DNA of 64,000 nucleotides. Origin: Gordonia insulae. GTDB lineage: Bacteria > Actinomycetota > Actinomycetes > Mycobacteriales > Mycobacteriaceae. The notes below the pieces were generated by a model that was given only the letters and a program-made list of their open reading frames with translations, did not search any database and was not told where the DNA came from. Below, in pieces: positions 9,499-19,387 of this stretch; the first letter of the stretch is position 1; each line of letters begins with the position of its first letter. A program made the translations under genes and the position numbers. The stretch covers positions 2,480,001-2,544,000 of the forward strand of contig NZ_CP033972.1 in assembly GCF_003855095.1 (NCBI RefSeq). Reading direction: 5' to 3'.

Positions 9499-11604
9499 TT
9501 GAGTCGTAGGAAATCGGGACCGGACGAGCCGGCCGACGACGGCAGCACGCCGCGTCGGAGCCGTCGCGCCGGACGCTCCGGTGGTGCCAACGACTTCACC
9601 GAGCGGTACGGGCAGGCCCCCACGAACGACATCCCCGCACACGGCGCACTGCACGAGCCGCGCGCCACGGACCGTTACGTCCGCGGCCGCACACGGCTCA
9701 CCGTCCGCGAGCTGATGGAGCAGATGAACGCCGCGGGCGCGCCCACCCCCGAGCCGTCCGGGGCCGCCGATCGTCCCGCGCCACAGCCTCCCGCCGACGA
9801 CCGCCCGACCACCGTCCACCGGTTCGACGACCTGCGCGGTTTTCCCAACGAGAACGACGTCACGCAGAAGATCCCGACCGTCCGGCCCGACGCCGGACCC
9901 GCCGACGTCGAGGTGGACCTCTCCGACGACGCGACCCGACAGCGGGTCACCGAGGAGTCACGCGGCCAGGGCAGTCGAGCCCGACCCCTGGAGCGGACCC
10001 CCGACCTCTCCGACACCATTCCGCCCCGGTCCCGGCCGCGGCGCCATCCCGGACCCGCGGAACGTCGGCGCAACCTCTCCCGCAACGTCACCGTCACCGG
10101 CCGCGTACTGGTCGCCGTCGCCTGCGTGATGGCGCTGGTCGGTACCGGTTTCGTGTGGGGCTACCTGCAGTCGTGGAACGGCAACTGGAAGACCATCAAC
10201 GCGGTCGACCCCGACGACCAGAACATCCGCAACAAGGACGCCCAGTACGGCGACGAGACCTACCTGATCGTGGGTACCGACACCCGCAGCGGACAGAACG
10301 CCAAGGTCGGGGCGGGCACCACCGCAGACGCCGACGGCGCCCGCTCGGACACGGTGATCCTGGTCAACGTCCCGGCCAATCGCGAGCGCGTCGTCGCGGT
10401 GTCGTTCCCCCGTGACCTCGCGGTCGACCGGCCCGAATGCCAGTCCTGGGACAACGGTGCCGGCACCTACGGGGAGGCGTTGCCCGCCGGTTCCGGAGTG
10501 AAGCTCAACAGCGTGTACGCCGAGGGCGGACCGAAGTGTCTGGTCAAGGTCATCACCCAGATGAGCGGCCTGAACATCAACCACTTCATCGCGATGGACT
10601 TCTACGGCTTCGAGAAGGTCGTCAAGGCCGTCGGTGGGGTCGAGGTCTGTTCACCGACCCCGCTCTACGACTACGAGCTCGGTCAGATCCTGCGTAAGGC
10701 GGGCACCCAGAAGCTCACCGGCCGCCGCGCGCTCAACTACGTCCGTGCACGCACGATCGAGTCGGAGGGCAACGGCGACTACGGCCGGATCAAACGGCAG
10801 CAGCTGTTCATGTCGTCGCTGCTCCGATCGACGTTGTCGGGCAACGTGCTGTCGAATCCGAACAAGCTCAACAGCATCGTCAACACCTTCATCCAGTACA
10901 GCTTCGTCGACGGCGTCGACACCCAGTCGCTGCTCAATCTCGCCGAGTCGATGCAGGGCATCGAGGCCGGTCGGGTCACCTTCCTGACGATCCCGACGTC
11001 CGGGACGTCGACGGACGGGCAGAACAACGAGCTCCCCCGCACCGACGACGTCGACGCCATGTTCAACGCCATCATCGACGACGAGCCCCTGCCCGGCGAG
11101 AAGGCCAAGAAGCAGGCGTCCGGATCGACGAGCAAGAAGTCGTCGTCGAGCAGCGCCTCGAGCCCGAGCGCGGCACCGGCACCCACCCGGGTGTCGGCCA
11201 CCGCGCAGAGTCCGGGCAACGTGGGTGTGCGCGTGCTGAACGGCACCGGGCGCACCGGCGCCGCAGCCGACGTCTCCGATCAGCTCGCTCCCCTGGGCTT
11301 CGATGTCCGCGGCGTCGCGGACGCGTCGGAGAACCGCGACGACACGGTCATCCGCTACGGCATCGGGGAACAGGATTCGGCGGCCACCCTCGCCGCGATG
11401 TTCCCGGGTTCCTCGATCCAGCTGGATCGGAACGTGAAGTCGGGTGTCGAGCTGATCGTCGGCAAGAACTTCGATGGTTCGCTGGACTCGACACCGGACA
11501 CCGGTGCCACGATCTCGGTCAACCAGCTGCCGCCGTCGACCGGCGCGTCGAACCTGCCGAACGATCTCACGGTCACCAACGCGGGCGACACCACCTGCTC
11601 CTGA
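9499..11604 (+). CDS. LytR-CpsA-Psr (LCP) family glycopolymer ligase
   Basis: Membrane-anchored phosphotransferase that attaches glycopolymers such as arabinogalactan to peptidoglycan. The protein has a long basic, proline-rich cytoplasmic N-terminus (about 200 residues), one membrane helix ([21 protein letters not shown]), then the extracytoplasmic LCP domain ([42 protein letters not shown]). A Ser/Ala/Pro linker leads to a C-terminal LytR_C domain ([17 protein letters not shown]). The TTG start (reads [10 protein letters not shown] next) follows an aagggga ribosome site at ideal spacing; an earlier in-frame ATG lacks one. It appears to be the counterpart of M. tuberculosis Rv0822c. Confidence 0.9.
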   Translation: MSRRKSGPDEPADDGSTPRRSRRAGRSGGANDFTERYGQAPTNDIPAHGALHEPRATDRYVRGRTRLTVRELMEQMNAAGAPTPEPSGAADRPAPQPPADDRPTTVHRFDDLRGFPNENDVTQKIPTVRPDAGPADVEVDLSDDATRQRVTEESRGQGSRARPLERTPDLSDTIPPRSRPRRHPGPAERRRNLSRNVTVTGRVLVAVACVMALVGTGFVWGYLQSWNGNWKTINAVDPDDQNIRNKDAQYGDETYLIVGTDTRSGQNAKVGAGTTADADGARSDTVILVNVPANRERVVAVSFPRDLAVDRPECQSWDNGAGTYGEALPAGSGVKLNSVYAEGGPKCLVKVITQMSGLNINHFIAMDFYGFEKVVKAVGGVEVCSPTPLYDYELGQILRKAGTQKLTGRRALNYVRARTIESEGNGDYGRIKRQQLFMSSLLRSTLSGNVLSNPNKLNSIVNTFIQYSFVDGVDTQSLLNLAESMQGIEAGRVTFLTIPTSGTSTDGQNNELPRTDDVDAMFNAIIDDEPLPGEKAKKQASGSTSKKSSSSSASSPSAAPAPTRVSATAQSPGNVGVRVLNGTGRTGAAADVSDQLAPLGFDVRGVADASENRDDTVIRYGIGEQDSAATLAAMFPGSSIQLDRNVKSGVELIVGKNFDGSLDSTPDTGATISVNQLPPSTGASNLPNDLTVTNAGDTTCS

Positions 11605-11704
11605 CCAGCGCAGACACGGCCACACGGCCGTGGCACCGGCCGTTCATCGTGAGTTCACCCCGTCACGATCGGGAATGGGCCCGGCGCCAAGTATCCTGGT
11701 CCGT

Positions 11705-12367
11705 ATGCGTACCGCCTACCATGAGCAGCTCGAAGGGCTCAACACGATCCTCGGTGAGATGTGTGATCTCGCCGGTGCGGCGATGGCGCGGGCCACCCAG
11801 GCATTGTTGCAGGCTGACCTCGCCGTCGCAGAAGAAGTGATCACCGACAACGACCGGATGAACGAACTGTCCGCGCGCGCCGAGGAGCAGGCCTTCGCAC
11901 TGCTGGCGCTGCAGGCGCCGGTGGCCGGCGACCTGCGCGGCATCGTCAGCGGCTTCCAGATCGTCGCCGACGTCGACCGCATGGGCGCTCTCGCGTTGCA
12001 CGTCGCCAAGGTCGCGCGACGTCGCCATCCGGCGAAGGCACTGCCGGAAGAGGTCAACGGTTACTTCGCCGAGATGGGCCGTCTGGCGGTACAGCTGGCC
12101 CAAACCGCGCGCGAGGTCCTGACCACGCAGAATCCGCAGGATGCGATCCGTCTGCAGGAGGACGACGACGCGATGGACGACCTGCACCGGCACCTCTTCA
12201 CGGTCCTGATGGACCGTGAGTGGAGCCATGGTGTGGCTGCGGCCGTCGATGTCACCCTGCTCGGACGCTATTACGAGCGTTTCGCCGACCACGCCGTCCT
12301 GATCGGACGTCGCGTGGTGTTCCAGGCGACCGGCCAGACCCCCGAGCAGTACCTCGAGGTCTCCTGA
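11705..12367 (+). CDS. phoU: Phosphate transport regulator PhoU (PhoY2-like)
   Basis: Cytoplasmic regulator that links the Pst phosphate transporter to the SenX3-RegX3-type two-component system and keeps the phosphate response off when phosphate is plentiful. The 220-aa protein is all-helical with two PhoU repeats, each with the E/D-x-x-x-D metal-binding pattern ([24 protein letters not shown] and [20 protein letters not shown]). The ATG at [13 protein letters not shown] is the family start. It faces the pstSCAB genes on the other strand across a terminator-like hairpin and a small membrane peptide gene. Confidence 0.93.
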   Translation: MRTAYHEQLEGLNTILGEMCDLAGAAMARATQALLQADLAVAEEVITDNDRMNELSARAEEQAFALLALQAPVAGDLRGIVSGFQIVADVDRMGALALHVAKVARRRHPAKALPEEVNGYFAEMGRLAVQLAQTAREVLTTQNPQDAIRLQEDDDAMDDLHRHLFTVLMDREWSHGVAAAVDVTLLGRYYERFADHAVLIGRRVVFQATGQTPEQYLEVS

Positions 12368-12383
12368 CCGTCTCCGTCCCATC

Positions 12384-12419
12384 AACGGGCGTGTGCCGCG
12401 ACAGCGGTGCACGCCCGTT
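12384..12419. terminator. Hairpin after phoU
   Basis: AACGGGCGTG pairs perfectly with CACGCCCGTT, with a further GCCGC/GCGGT-like inner stem. It lies 16 bases after the phoU stop and has no following T-run, so it is a probable actinobacterial-type terminator. Confidence 0.5.
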
Positions 12420-12543
12420 GTGGTCGGTGGACGTACGCGCGCGATGTGCGATGCGGACCACGTCCCGGAGCCGATGAGTTGGCTCTCACCGGATGTGGTG
12501 AAGGATTTCTCCGGCCGTGTGACGTCGCGTTAGGGTGAGCGGC

Positions 12544-12693
12544 ATGGGTCAGCACTACTCTGCGGAACCAGATTTCAACGCCGTCACCGACGAGGAGCAC
12601 GCCGCTGCGGCGCACCGTCGGCAGATCGTGGTCTACGGCGGGGTCACGCTGTCGCTGATCGCACTGCTGGTCATCCTGCTCATCAACATGTGA
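12544..12693 (+). CDS. Small single-pass membrane protein
   Basis: A 49-aa ORF: a polar N-terminus (MGQHYSAEPDF, then an acidic and His-rich stretch) is followed by one C-terminal transmembrane helix (VVYGGVTLSLIALLVILLINM). A tagggtgag ribosome-like stretch lies just upstream of the ATG. It sits between phoU and the converging pst operon. It has the layout of a tail-anchored membrane peptide; no family is recognised and no function can be given. Coding status rests on the start signal and the clean amphipathic-to-hydrophobic layout. Confidence 0.55.
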   Translation: MGQHYSAEPDFNAVTDEEHAAAAHRRQIVVYGGVTLSLIALLVILLINM

Positions 12694-12801
12694 GCCTCGA
12701 GCACTCGCCGCTCGCTTGGCAGTGGACGGCGGGACCCGAGAACGACAATCGCCGGGAGTCGTGGAACGACCCCCGGCGCAGATGCCGTCGAGAACTCCCG
12801 A

Positions 12802-13578
12802 TCAGCCGAAGCGGCCCGAGATGTAGTCCTCGGTCTCCTGCTTGAGCGGGTTGGAGAACATCGTCTCGGTGTCGTTGATCTCGACCAGCTGACCGGGCTG
12901 GCCGACACCCTCGAGGTTGAAGAACGCGGTCTGATCGCTGACGCGCGCCGCCTGCTGCATGTTGTGGGTGACGATGACGATGGTGTACTCCTTCTTGAGT
13001 TCACCCATCAGGTCCTCGATCGCCAGGGTCGAGATCGGGTCGAGCGCGGAGCAGGGCTCGTCCATCAGCAGCACGTCCGGTGAGACCGCGATGGCGCGCG
13101 CGATGCACAGACGCTGCTGCTGACCACCGGAGAGGCCGCCGCCGGGCTTGTCGAGACGGTCCTTGACCTCTTCCCACAGGTTCGCGCCCTTGAGGCTGCG
13201 CTCGGCGACGTCGTCGAGCTGTGCCTTGTTGCGCATGCCCTGCAACTTCAGGCCGGCCACCACGTTGTCGCGGATCGACATGGTGGGGAACGGATTCGGG
13301 CGCTGGAAGACCATGCCGATCGTCGAGCGGACGCTCACCGGGTCGATCCCCTTGGCGTAGATGTCCTCACCGTCGAGGAGCACCTTGCCCTGCGCATACG
13401 CGCCGGGAGTGACCTCGTGCATGCGGTTGAGGGTGCGCAGCACCGTGGACTTGCCGCAGCCCGATGGGCCGATGAAGGCGGTGATCGAGCGCGGCGAGAC
13501 CTCGAGGGAAACGTCCTTGACCGCGTGGAAGGCGCCGTAATAGATGTTCAGATCTTTGATGTCGAGGCGCTTGGCCAT
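12802..13578 (-). CDS. pstB: Phosphate ABC transporter ATP-binding protein
   Basis: ATPase that powers high-affinity phosphate import through PstCA. The 258-aa protein has Walker A (GPSGCGKST), the Q-loop region [10 protein letters not shown] typical of PstB, signature [15 protein letters not shown] and Walker [13 protein letters not shown]. It is the last gene of the minus-strand pstS-pstC-pstA-pstB operon, 48 bases after pstA. It is expected to be induced by phosphate starvation through the PHO box in front of pstS. Confidence 0.97.
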   Translation of the reverse strand: MAKRLDIKDLNIYYGAFHAVKDVSLEVSPRSITAFIGPSGCGKSTVLRTLNRMHEVTPGAYAQGKVLLDGEDIYAKGIDPVSVRSTIGMVFQRPNPFPTMSIRDNVVAGLKLQGMRNKAQLDDVAERSLKGANLWEEVKDRLDKPGGGLSGGQQQRLCIARAIAVSPDVLLMDEPCSALDPISTLAIEDLMGELKKEYTIVIVTHNMQQAARVSDQTAFFNLEGVGQPGQLVEINDTETMFSNPLKQETEDYISGRFG

Positions 13579-13626
13579 GAGATGTCCATTCGTGTCGAGA
13601 ATCGAGGGTGACTCGGGAAGCGGGGA

Positions 13627-14529
13627 TCAGGAGGTCTTGGGCGCGAATGCCTTCGAGACGAACTTGGCGCCGAAGTAGATGATCGCGACGAGGATGACCA
13701 GTGTCAGCGCCGCGCCCCACACCTGATCGAACGCGCTGGGTCCGTTGTTGTACTGCTGCACCATCATCAGCGGCAGGGACTGCTGGTTGCCCTCGAAGGG
13801 ATTCCAGTTCATCGCCCTCGTCGCACCGACGAGGATCAGCACCGGGGCCGATTCACCCATCACGCGGGCGATGGCCAGCATGACGCCGGTGATGATGCCC
13901 GACATCGCGGTCGGCAGGACCACGCGTGCGATGGTCTTCCACTTCGGGATGCCGAGTGCATAGGAGGCCTCACGCAGATCCTGCGGGACGATCTTGAGCA
14001 TCTCCTCGGTGGCGCGCACCACCAGCGGCACCATCAACAGGACCAGGGCGATCGCGACCACGAAGCCGGATCGCGGCAGGCCCAGCGTCGTTCGCCAGAC
14101 CGCGTAGACGAACAGCGCGGCGACGATCGACGGCACGCCGGACAGGATGTCGACCATGAAGGTCGTGATCCGGGCCAGCAGCGACTTCCGGTTGCTGTAT
14201 TCCACCAGGTAGATCGCGACGAAGATGCCGAGCGGCACCGAGATCACGGCCGCCAGTGCGGTCTGCATCAGCGTGCCGACGATCGCGTTGGCGGCACCGC
14301 CGTAGCGCTCGGAGCTCATCCACCAGTCGGGGTCGAGAATCGTCCCGATGCCCCGGGCGACCAGCGTGATGACGAGCCAGAACAGCGGCACGAGCGCGAT
14401 CAGCAGCGCAGCGGTGACCAGCGCTCCGGCGGCACGATTGCCGAACTTGCGGCGGCCGGAGAGCGGGACGAAGCCCGCCGGACGGGTCTTGACCGGGTCG
14501 GTCCCCGGATTCTCCACGGTGACGGTCAT
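13627..14529 (-). CDS. pstA: Phosphate ABC transporter permease PstA
   Basis: Inner-membrane permease subunit that forms the phosphate channel with PstC. The 300-aa protein has six predicted membrane helices. The cytoplasmic coupling loop (RATEEMLKIVPQDLREASYALGIPKWKTI) carries the EAA-type motif. A short Thr/Pro-rich cytoplasmic N-terminus precedes the first helix. The gene starts 4 bases after the pstC stop, indicating translational coupling. Confidence 0.96.
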   Translation of the reverse strand: MTVTVENPGTDPVKTRPAGFVPLSGRRKFGNRAAGALVTAALLIALVPLFWLVITLVARGIGTILDPDWWMSSERYGGAANAIVGTLMQTALAAVISVPLGIFVAIYLVEYSNRKSLLARITTFMVDILSGVPSIVAALFVYAVWRTTLGLPRSGFVVAIALVLLMVPLVVRATEEMLKIVPQDLREASYALGIPKWKTIARVVLPTAMSGIITGVMLAIARVMGESAPVLILVGATRAMNWNPFEGNQQSLPLMMVQQYNNGPSAFDQVWGAALTLVILVAIIYFGAKFVSKAFAPKTS

Positions 14530-14533
14530 GTCG

Positions 14534-15589
14534 CTACTTCTTTCGGGTGACGACCGCGCGGGCCGCTGCGTTGACGACGAAGGTCAGCACGAACAGGGTG
14601 AGACCCGCCGAGATGTAGGCGCCGGTCTTGGCGGGCGAGTCGAACTCGGCCGCATTGTTGGCGATCTTGGTGGCGAACGTCTCGCCACTCTCCATCAGGT
14701 TGAAATCCATCGGTCCGGCGGTGGAGATGATCAGCAGCAGCGCCATGGTCTCGCCGAGCGCGCGGCCGAGGCCGAGCATCGACCCGCTGATGTAGCCGGA
14801 GAAGCCGAACGGGAGGACCGCCACCCGCACGACCTCCCATTTGGTGGCGCCGAGGGCGAGTGCGGCCTCACGGTGTCCCTTCGGGGTCTGGATGAAGACC
14901 TCGCGGGTGACCGCGGTGATGATCGGCAGGATCATCACCGCCAGCACGATGCCACCGGTCAGCAGCGTGCCACCGGTCGACATGTTCGCCACCTGGGTGG
15001 GTTGCTGGAAGAACGGAAGGAACCCGAGGTTGCCGACCAACCATTCGTTGACCGGGACCAACGCCGGCCCGAGGACCAGGATGCCCCACAGGCCGTAGAC
15101 GATGGACGGCACCGCGGCGAGCAGGTCGACGGTGTAGGTGATCGGCCCGACGAGCCGCTTCGGGGCGTACTCGGTGAGGAAGATCGAGATGCCGAGCGAG
15201 ATCGGCATGGCCAGGATGAGCGCGATCACCGAGACGACGACCGTCGCGTAGAACAGCTGTGGGATACCGAACTTCAGCTCGGTCCCGGTGGTGATCCACT
15301 CGCCCTGATAGGTGAAGAAGTTGGCCGTGTTCTTGGCGAGCGACGGAATCGCCTGCGCCAGGAGGAACACGGCGATCAACGCGATGATGACGGAGACCAG
15401 GACGCCGGCGCCCACCGACAGGCCGCGGAAGATCTGATCACCGAGTCTGCTGCTCTTACCGGCGCGCAGACCCTCGACATCGCCCTCCGGCTCGAAGGGG
15501 GTTCCTGGCAACGTCGGGTCGCCTTGCGGCTGCCCGCCCTGCTGCTCGTTGAGAGAGGTCATGCGTCCTTCTGGTTCGGCTCTGGTCAT
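14534..15589 (-). CDS. pstC: Phosphate ABC transporter permease PstC
   Basis: Partner permease of PstA. The 351-aa protein has a Gln/Pro-rich cytoplasmic N-terminus, six membrane helices and the EAA-type loop (QTPKGHREAALALGATKWEVVRVAVLP). The upstream ATG is used because GGAAG lies 7 bases before it. A second in-frame ATG 27 bases downstream (MTSLNEQQGG), preceded by agaagga at short spacing, is equally plausible. Second gene of the pst operon, 92 bases after pstS. Confidence 0.95.
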   Translation of the reverse strand: MTRAEPEGRMTSLNEQQGGQPQGDPTLPGTPFEPEGDVEGLRAGKSSRLGDQIFRGLSVGAGVLVSVIIALIAVFLLAQAIPSLAKNTANFFTYQGEWITTGTELKFGIPQLFYATVVVSVIALILAMPISLGISIFLTEYAPKRLVGPITYTVDLLAAVPSIVYGLWGILVLGPALVPVNEWLVGNLGFLPFFQQPTQVANMSTGGTLLTGGIVLAVMILPIITAVTREVFIQTPKGHREAALALGATKWEVVRVAVLPFGFSGYISGSMLGLGRALGETMALLLIISTAGPMDFNLMESGETFATKIANNAAEFDSPAKTGAYISAGLTLFVLTFVVNAAARAVVTRKK

Positions 15590-15681
15590 CCCGCCACTTC
15601 CGCGTGATCGTTCCGGTATCAGTGTGTCAACCGAAGTCGCGGGGCCGCAAAATCTCGCGGCCCCGCGACGTCGTCATCGGT

Positions 15682-16764
15682 TTACTGGTTGGAGCCGCCG
15701 GCAGCCTGGCCGAGCGAGTCGATGCTGCCCTGCAGAGTCGTCTTGAAGTTCTGCGGCAGTGCAACGTAGCCGATCTCGGCGAGACCGTCCTGGCCCTTGT
15801 TCAGGATCTCGGTGAACGCCGACTTGATCGTGTCGGTCGTCGCCTGCTCGGCGTAGCCGGCCGAGCACACGATCGAGTACGGGGTCAGCAGCAGCGGGTA
15901 GGCACCGGCGTCCTTCGACGCGTACAGCGCGTCGGTGTCGACGACCAGGTCCTTGCTGCCCGGGGTCTTGAACTTCACCGTGTCGAGCGCCTTGCCCGCG
16001 GTCTCGTTGGTGAGCTGGACCGGTCCGGCACCGAAGTCGACCGCCGCGACACCGAGATCGTTCTCGGTCGCGAAGCCCCACTCGACGTAGGTGATCGAGC
16101 CCGGGGTCTTCTTCACGGTGTCACCGACGCCGGTCGACTTGGCCGCGGCCGAACCGCCCTTGCCCTGGAATTCCTTGCTGTGCTCGTACGGCCAGGCCTG
16201 CGGAGCCGAGGCCTGCAGGAAGCGCTGGAAGTTGTCGGTGGTGCCCGAGCTGTCGCTGCGGTGGACCGGCACGATGTTGATGCTCGGCAGGGTCACGCCC
16301 GGATTCAGCGCGGCGATGGCCGGGTCGTTCCATGTGGTGATCTTCGAATCGAAGATGCCGGCCAGGACGGTCGGGTTCAGATTCAGCTTGTCGACGCCCT
16401 CGACGTTGTAGGCGACCGCGACGGGTCCGGCCACCATCGGGAGATGCCATGCGTCGTTGCCGTTGCAACGCTCCTTGGCCTGGGTGATCTCATCGCCCTT
16501 GAGCGCGGAGTCCGAGCCGGCGAAGTCGACGTCGCCGGCGATGAACTTCTTGATTCCGTCGCCGGAGCCGCTGCCCGTGTAATCGAGCACGATGTCCGAG
16601 TTGTCGGTGAGCACCTGACTGAAGTGCTCCATCGCCTTCTGCTGCGCGGTCGACCCCTCGCCGCTCACGGTCTGGCTCTCCCCACCACCACTGCACGCAC
16701 TGAGCAGGGTCACCGCTGCAATGGTGGAGACTGCCGCCATTGCGCCATTCCGATTGATTTTCAC
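15682..16764 (-). CDS. pstS: Phosphate-binding lipoprotein PstS
   Basis: Lipid-anchored extracytoplasmic phosphate-binding protein that delivers phosphate to PstCA. The GTG start reads KINRNG next. A signal peptide ends in the lipobox LLSAC (about residues 18-22), then GEGSTAQQKAMEHF begins the mature binding domain. Characteristic ligand-loop motifs are DYTGSGSGDGIKKF, FAGSDSAL and RSDSSGTTDNFQRFL. About 360 aa, normal for PstS. The open frame continues upstream, but that part lacks signal-peptide character. A PHO box lies about 90 bases upstream. Confidence 0.95.
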   Translation of the reverse strand: MKINRNGAMAAVSTIAAVTLLSACSGGGESQTVSGEGSTAQQKAMEHFSQVLTDNSDIVLDYTGSGSGDGIKKFIAGDVDFAGSDSALKGDEITQAKERCNGNDAWHLPMVAGPVAVAYNVEGVDKLNLNPTVLAGIFDSKITTWNDPAIAALNPGVTLPSINIVPVHRSDSSGTTDNFQRFLQASAPQAWPYEHSKEFQGKGGSAAAKSTGVGDTVKKTPGSITYVEWGFATENDLGVAAVDFGAGPVQLTNETAGKALDTVKFKTPGSKDLVVDTDALYASKDAGAYPLLLTPYSIVCSAGYAEQATTDTIKSAFTEILNKGQDGLAEIGYVALPQNFKTTLQGSIDSLGQAAGGSNQ

Positions 16765-16852
16765 CGCTACACGTAGCCTTTCGATTCGATTACCCCGCCG
16801 ATCCGGGGTGTCCGAATTGACGCTAGGCGGGGCTGGTGGACGGTCTCTCGAC

Positions 16853-16874
16853 ACCAGGTGAACGGCGGGTGAAT
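16853..16874 (-). promoter_or_regulatory. PHO box upstream of pstS
   Basis: On the minus strand two adjacent 11-base direct repeats occur, ATTCACCCGCC then GTTCACCTGGT. They match the actinobacterial PHO-box unit (G-T-T-C-A-C-C core, 11-base period) bound by PhoP/RegX3. The position upstream of pstS fits phosphate-starvation induction of pstSCAB. Confidence 0.7.
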
Positions 16875-16930
16875 TGGCCCGGTCATCCGCCCTGCGGGAC
16901 GCGCTCGACCACCGCGGCCACGGGTCGGAG

Positions 16931-16949
16931 TTAGGTTCACCTTTGTTAC
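16931..16949. promoter_or_regulatory. Weak iron-box or PHO half-site before acyltransferase
   Basis: TTAGGTTCACCTTTGTTAC matches 12 of 19 positions of the DtxR/IdeR box TTAGGTTAGSCTAACCTAA, with a perfect left arm. It also contains a single GTTCACC PHO unit. It lies 18 bases before the following start. It could be either site or chance; listed because stronger iron boxes follow in this region. Confidence 0.25.
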
Positions 16950-16966
16950 AGTGGTGACCGATTCTG

Positions 16967-18226
16967 ATGCTCACCAACTCCGCGGGGCAGCGCCCCGGTC
17001 AGGTCCGCGTCGCGGCCCTCGACCTTCAGCACAGCCGCCGCCGCTCGGCTCTCGTCGTCGGGCCGGCCGAGTTCCCGTCGCGCGACGTCGCCGCGGCCCG
17101 ACTGCGTGCACTCGCCGCCGTCGGTTCCGAGACCCGGATCGGCCTCGAACCGTCCAGCGAGACGACCCGGTGGCGGTTCTGTGCCGGCGACATCGGCGAC
17201 GCGGTCGTCGAGGTCCCGATGCCCGCAGATCCGATCAATCTGTTCGACGTCGTCCGGTCGATGCCGGATCGCCAACTCCGCGTGGTGCTCGCCGGCGACC
17301 ATCTCGCCATCGACTTCAGTCACGGCCTCGGCGATGTGTCTCTGCTGCAGACGATCGTCGACGTCATCGTCGGCGGCATCGATCCCGCCGACGATGAGCT
17401 GTGGCGCAGATACCGAGGCCGACGGTCCCCGCTCGGCATCGCCGCGCTTCGCACCTTCGGCAGCGACCCGCGACGTCTCGCCACGCTGCTCCGCTTTCAC
17501 CGCCACCGGCCGGAATGGACGTCCGACCGGCCGGCGACCGGCGCATTCACCCCGCAGCGGCCGGCCCGGGTGCGGGCGACGAAGATCCCCGGGACGGTCG
17601 CCGGGTCACTGCGGGCGGCACGCGACCGCACCGCACCAGGGGTCGGGATGTTCGCGGTCTACACCTGCGCGCTGCGCCGGTCCCTGGTCACCGCGGGTAT
17701 CCCGGTGAACCCGATGGTCACCCTGCCCGTCGACGTCCGGACCTACCTGCCCGATGACGTCGCGACCCTGGCGTCGTTCTCGGCAGGACTGGCCTTCGAT
17801 GTCGGCGACGACGTGAGCCCTGCCGAACTGCAGCGATCGCTCACCGAGTCGATCCGCATGGGACGGCCGGTCGCGAATCTGCTCGTCGGCACGGCGAAAC
17901 TGCGGATGGCGACGAAGAAGCGCCGCGCCACAGTGGATCACGACGCCCGCCTCCCCGATCACCCCGTCCGTGCGAACCTGCTGCACTCGAGCGTCGGACG
18001 CACTCCGCGCACCGATCACCTCCGCTGGCTCTCCCCCGACCACCGCCTGGTCCTGGGTCTCGCCGATCCGGTGGGACACACGGGGATCACGGTCACCAGC
18101 GCCATGGTGGACACGTCGATCTGGATGACCGCCACCTTCGACGACTCCGTCTTCGACGCGGACCGCGTGGCGTGCGCGCTCGAAGGTGTCGCGGCGGCGG
18201 CGCGCCAACTACTCGGCGGACCGTGA
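16967..18226 (+). CDS. Acyltransferase, condensation-domain/WS-DGAT superfamily
   Basis: A 419-aa protein of the CoA-dependent acyltransferase fold shared by NRPS condensation domains, Pap and WS/DGAT enzymes. The active-site HxxxD is HGLGD (119-123) in IDFSHGLGDVSLLQTIVD. The second half has PVDVRTYLPDDVATLASFSAGLAFDV, resembling the DFGWG-region lobe. Substrates are unknown; it could acylate a sugar, lipid or amine. It is divergent from pstS and heads the accessory block, so it may modify the product of the following glycosyltransferase genes. The start is the ATG at LTNSAGQRPG; no strong ribosome site is seen. Confidence 0.7.
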   Translation: MLTNSAGQRPGQVRVAALDLQHSRRRSALVVGPAEFPSRDVAAARLRALAAVGSETRIGLEPSSETTRWRFCAGDIGDAVVEVPMPADPINLFDVVRSMPDRQLRVVLAGDHLAIDFSHGLGDVSLLQTIVDVIVGGIDPADDELWRRYRGRRSPLGIAALRTFGSDPRRLATLLRFHRHRPEWTSDRPATGAFTPQRPARVRATKIPGTVAGSLRAARDRTAPGVGMFAVYTCALRRSLVTAGIPVNPMVTLPVDVRTYLPDDVATLASFSAGLAFDVGDDVSPAELQRSLTESIRMGRPVANLLVGTAKLRMATKKRRATVDHDARLPDHPVRANLLHSSVGRTPRTDHLRWLSPDHRLVLGLADPVGHTGITVTSAMVDTSIWMTATFDDSVFDADRVACALEGVAAAARQLLGGP

Positions 18227-18257
18227 TCCTTCACACAGGGCACCCCCTACGAGACCA

Positions 18258-18276
18258 GTAGGTTAGCCTCCCCTAA
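18258..18276. promoter_or_regulatory. DtxR/IdeR-type iron box before glycosyltransferase operon
   Basis: GTAGGTTAGCCTCCCCTAA matches 16 of 19 positions of the consensus TTAGGTTAGSCTAACCTAA, including the uninterrupted TAGGTTAGCCT. It lies 100 bases upstream of the glycosyltransferase start. A weaker tandem copy (12 of 19) follows at 18281-18299. IdeR with Fe2+ normally represses from such sites, so expression under iron limitation is inferred. Confidence 0.6.
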
Positions 18277-18376
18277 TCCGATGGGATAGGCTGAGCCACT
18301 GACGCACCGCGTCGGGTCCGATCCGACCGTCGCGCATCTCACCTCGTAGTTTCCTGTTCCAGAAAGTCTTGCCGCC

Positions 18377-19387
18377 GTGCCTGAGTCGTCGCCCATGCCC
18401 ACGAAGGCGTCGTCACCACAGACGGCTCCCGATCCCCTCGAGGCCGCTGTTGTCGACACCGGCCTCGACCTCGTCGTCTGCTGCTACACCCGCGCGCGTC
18501 TGCACACGATGCTGCCGGCGCTGTCCCGCGCCGTCGAACAACTCGACCCGACGGACGAGGTGCTCGTCGTCGTCGACCACAACGAGGACCTCCGCACCGA
18601 ACTCCTCGACGTCGTGCCCGACCGCGTACGGGTGATCGCGAACGAGCGCGAGCGCGGATTGTCGGGCGCGCGCAACACCGGACTGCACGCCGCACGCGCC
18701 GGCATCGTGGTCTTCCTGGACGACGATGCCACTCTGCAGGGCGATGGCCTCGAGGTGATCCGCGAGCGTTTCACCGCCCCCGACATCGTCGCGGTCGGCG
18801 GTGGCGTGGAGCCCGCGTGGCACGCGGGCACGCAACCCGCCTGGTTTCCCGAGGAGTTCGGCTGGGTGGTCGGCTGCGACTATCGGGGTCTGCCCGCCGA
18901 CGGCGCCGACATCCGCAACCCGATCGGTGCGGCGATGGCGGTGCGCCGCCGGCCGCTTGTGGACATCGGCGGCTTCTCCCGCCATCTCGGACGACGCGGC
19001 ACCTTTCCCGCCGGGTGCGAGGAGACACTCATGGGAATCGCTCTGCGAGAGCGTCATCCCGGTGCCCGATTGATCCGCGACACGCGCTTCTCCGTCCGGC
19101 ACGAGGTCACCCCGGAGCGGACCACCCTCCGATATTTCGTCCGCCGCTGCTATCAGGAGGGCCGGTCCAAGGCCACGTTGTCCGCGCTGACCTCCGCCGA
19201 CCTCGCGCTGGCGAGTGAGCGCGACTACACGCGCCGCATCCTGACGAGCGCACTGTGGCGACATCGCCGCACACCGGCACGGGCGGCGATGGTGGTCGTC
19301 GGATTCGTCACGACGGTGGCCGGATTCGCCGTCGGGACGATCCAGAACCAGTTGGCCCCCAGGGCCCGAAGGGAACGTGAACGGTGA
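18377..19387 (+). CDS. Family 2 glycosyltransferase
   Basis: Inverting GT-A-fold sugar transferase, 336 aa. After a 30-residue polar lead, the nucleotide-binding start LDLVVCCYTRARLHTMLPAL is followed by NERERGLSGARNTGLHAA and the metal-binding VVFLDDDATL. An acceptor region has NPIGAAMAVRRRPLVDIGGF and CEETLMGIAL, and a C-terminal hydrophobic helix (AAMVVVGFVTTVAGFAVGTI) probably tethers it to the membrane. The GTG start lacks a strong ribosome site. First of five genes with overlapping stops and starts; the operon has an iron box in front. Donor and acceptor unknown. Confidence 0.85.
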   Translation: MPESSPMPTKASSPQTAPDPLEAAVVDTGLDLVVCCYTRARLHTMLPALSRAVEQLDPTDEVLVVVDHNEDLRTELLDVVPDRVRVIANERERGLSGARNTGLHAARAGIVVFLDDDATLQGDGLEVIRERFTAPDIVAVGGGVEPAWHAGTQPAWFPEEFGWVVGCDYRGLPADGADIRNPIGAAMAVRRRPLVDIGGFSRHLGRRGTFPAGCEETLMGIALRERHPGARLIRDTRFSVRHEVTPERTTLRYFVRRCYQEGRSKATLSALTSADLALASERDYTRRILTSALWRHRRTPARAAMVVVGFVTTVAGFAVGTIQNQLAPRARRERER

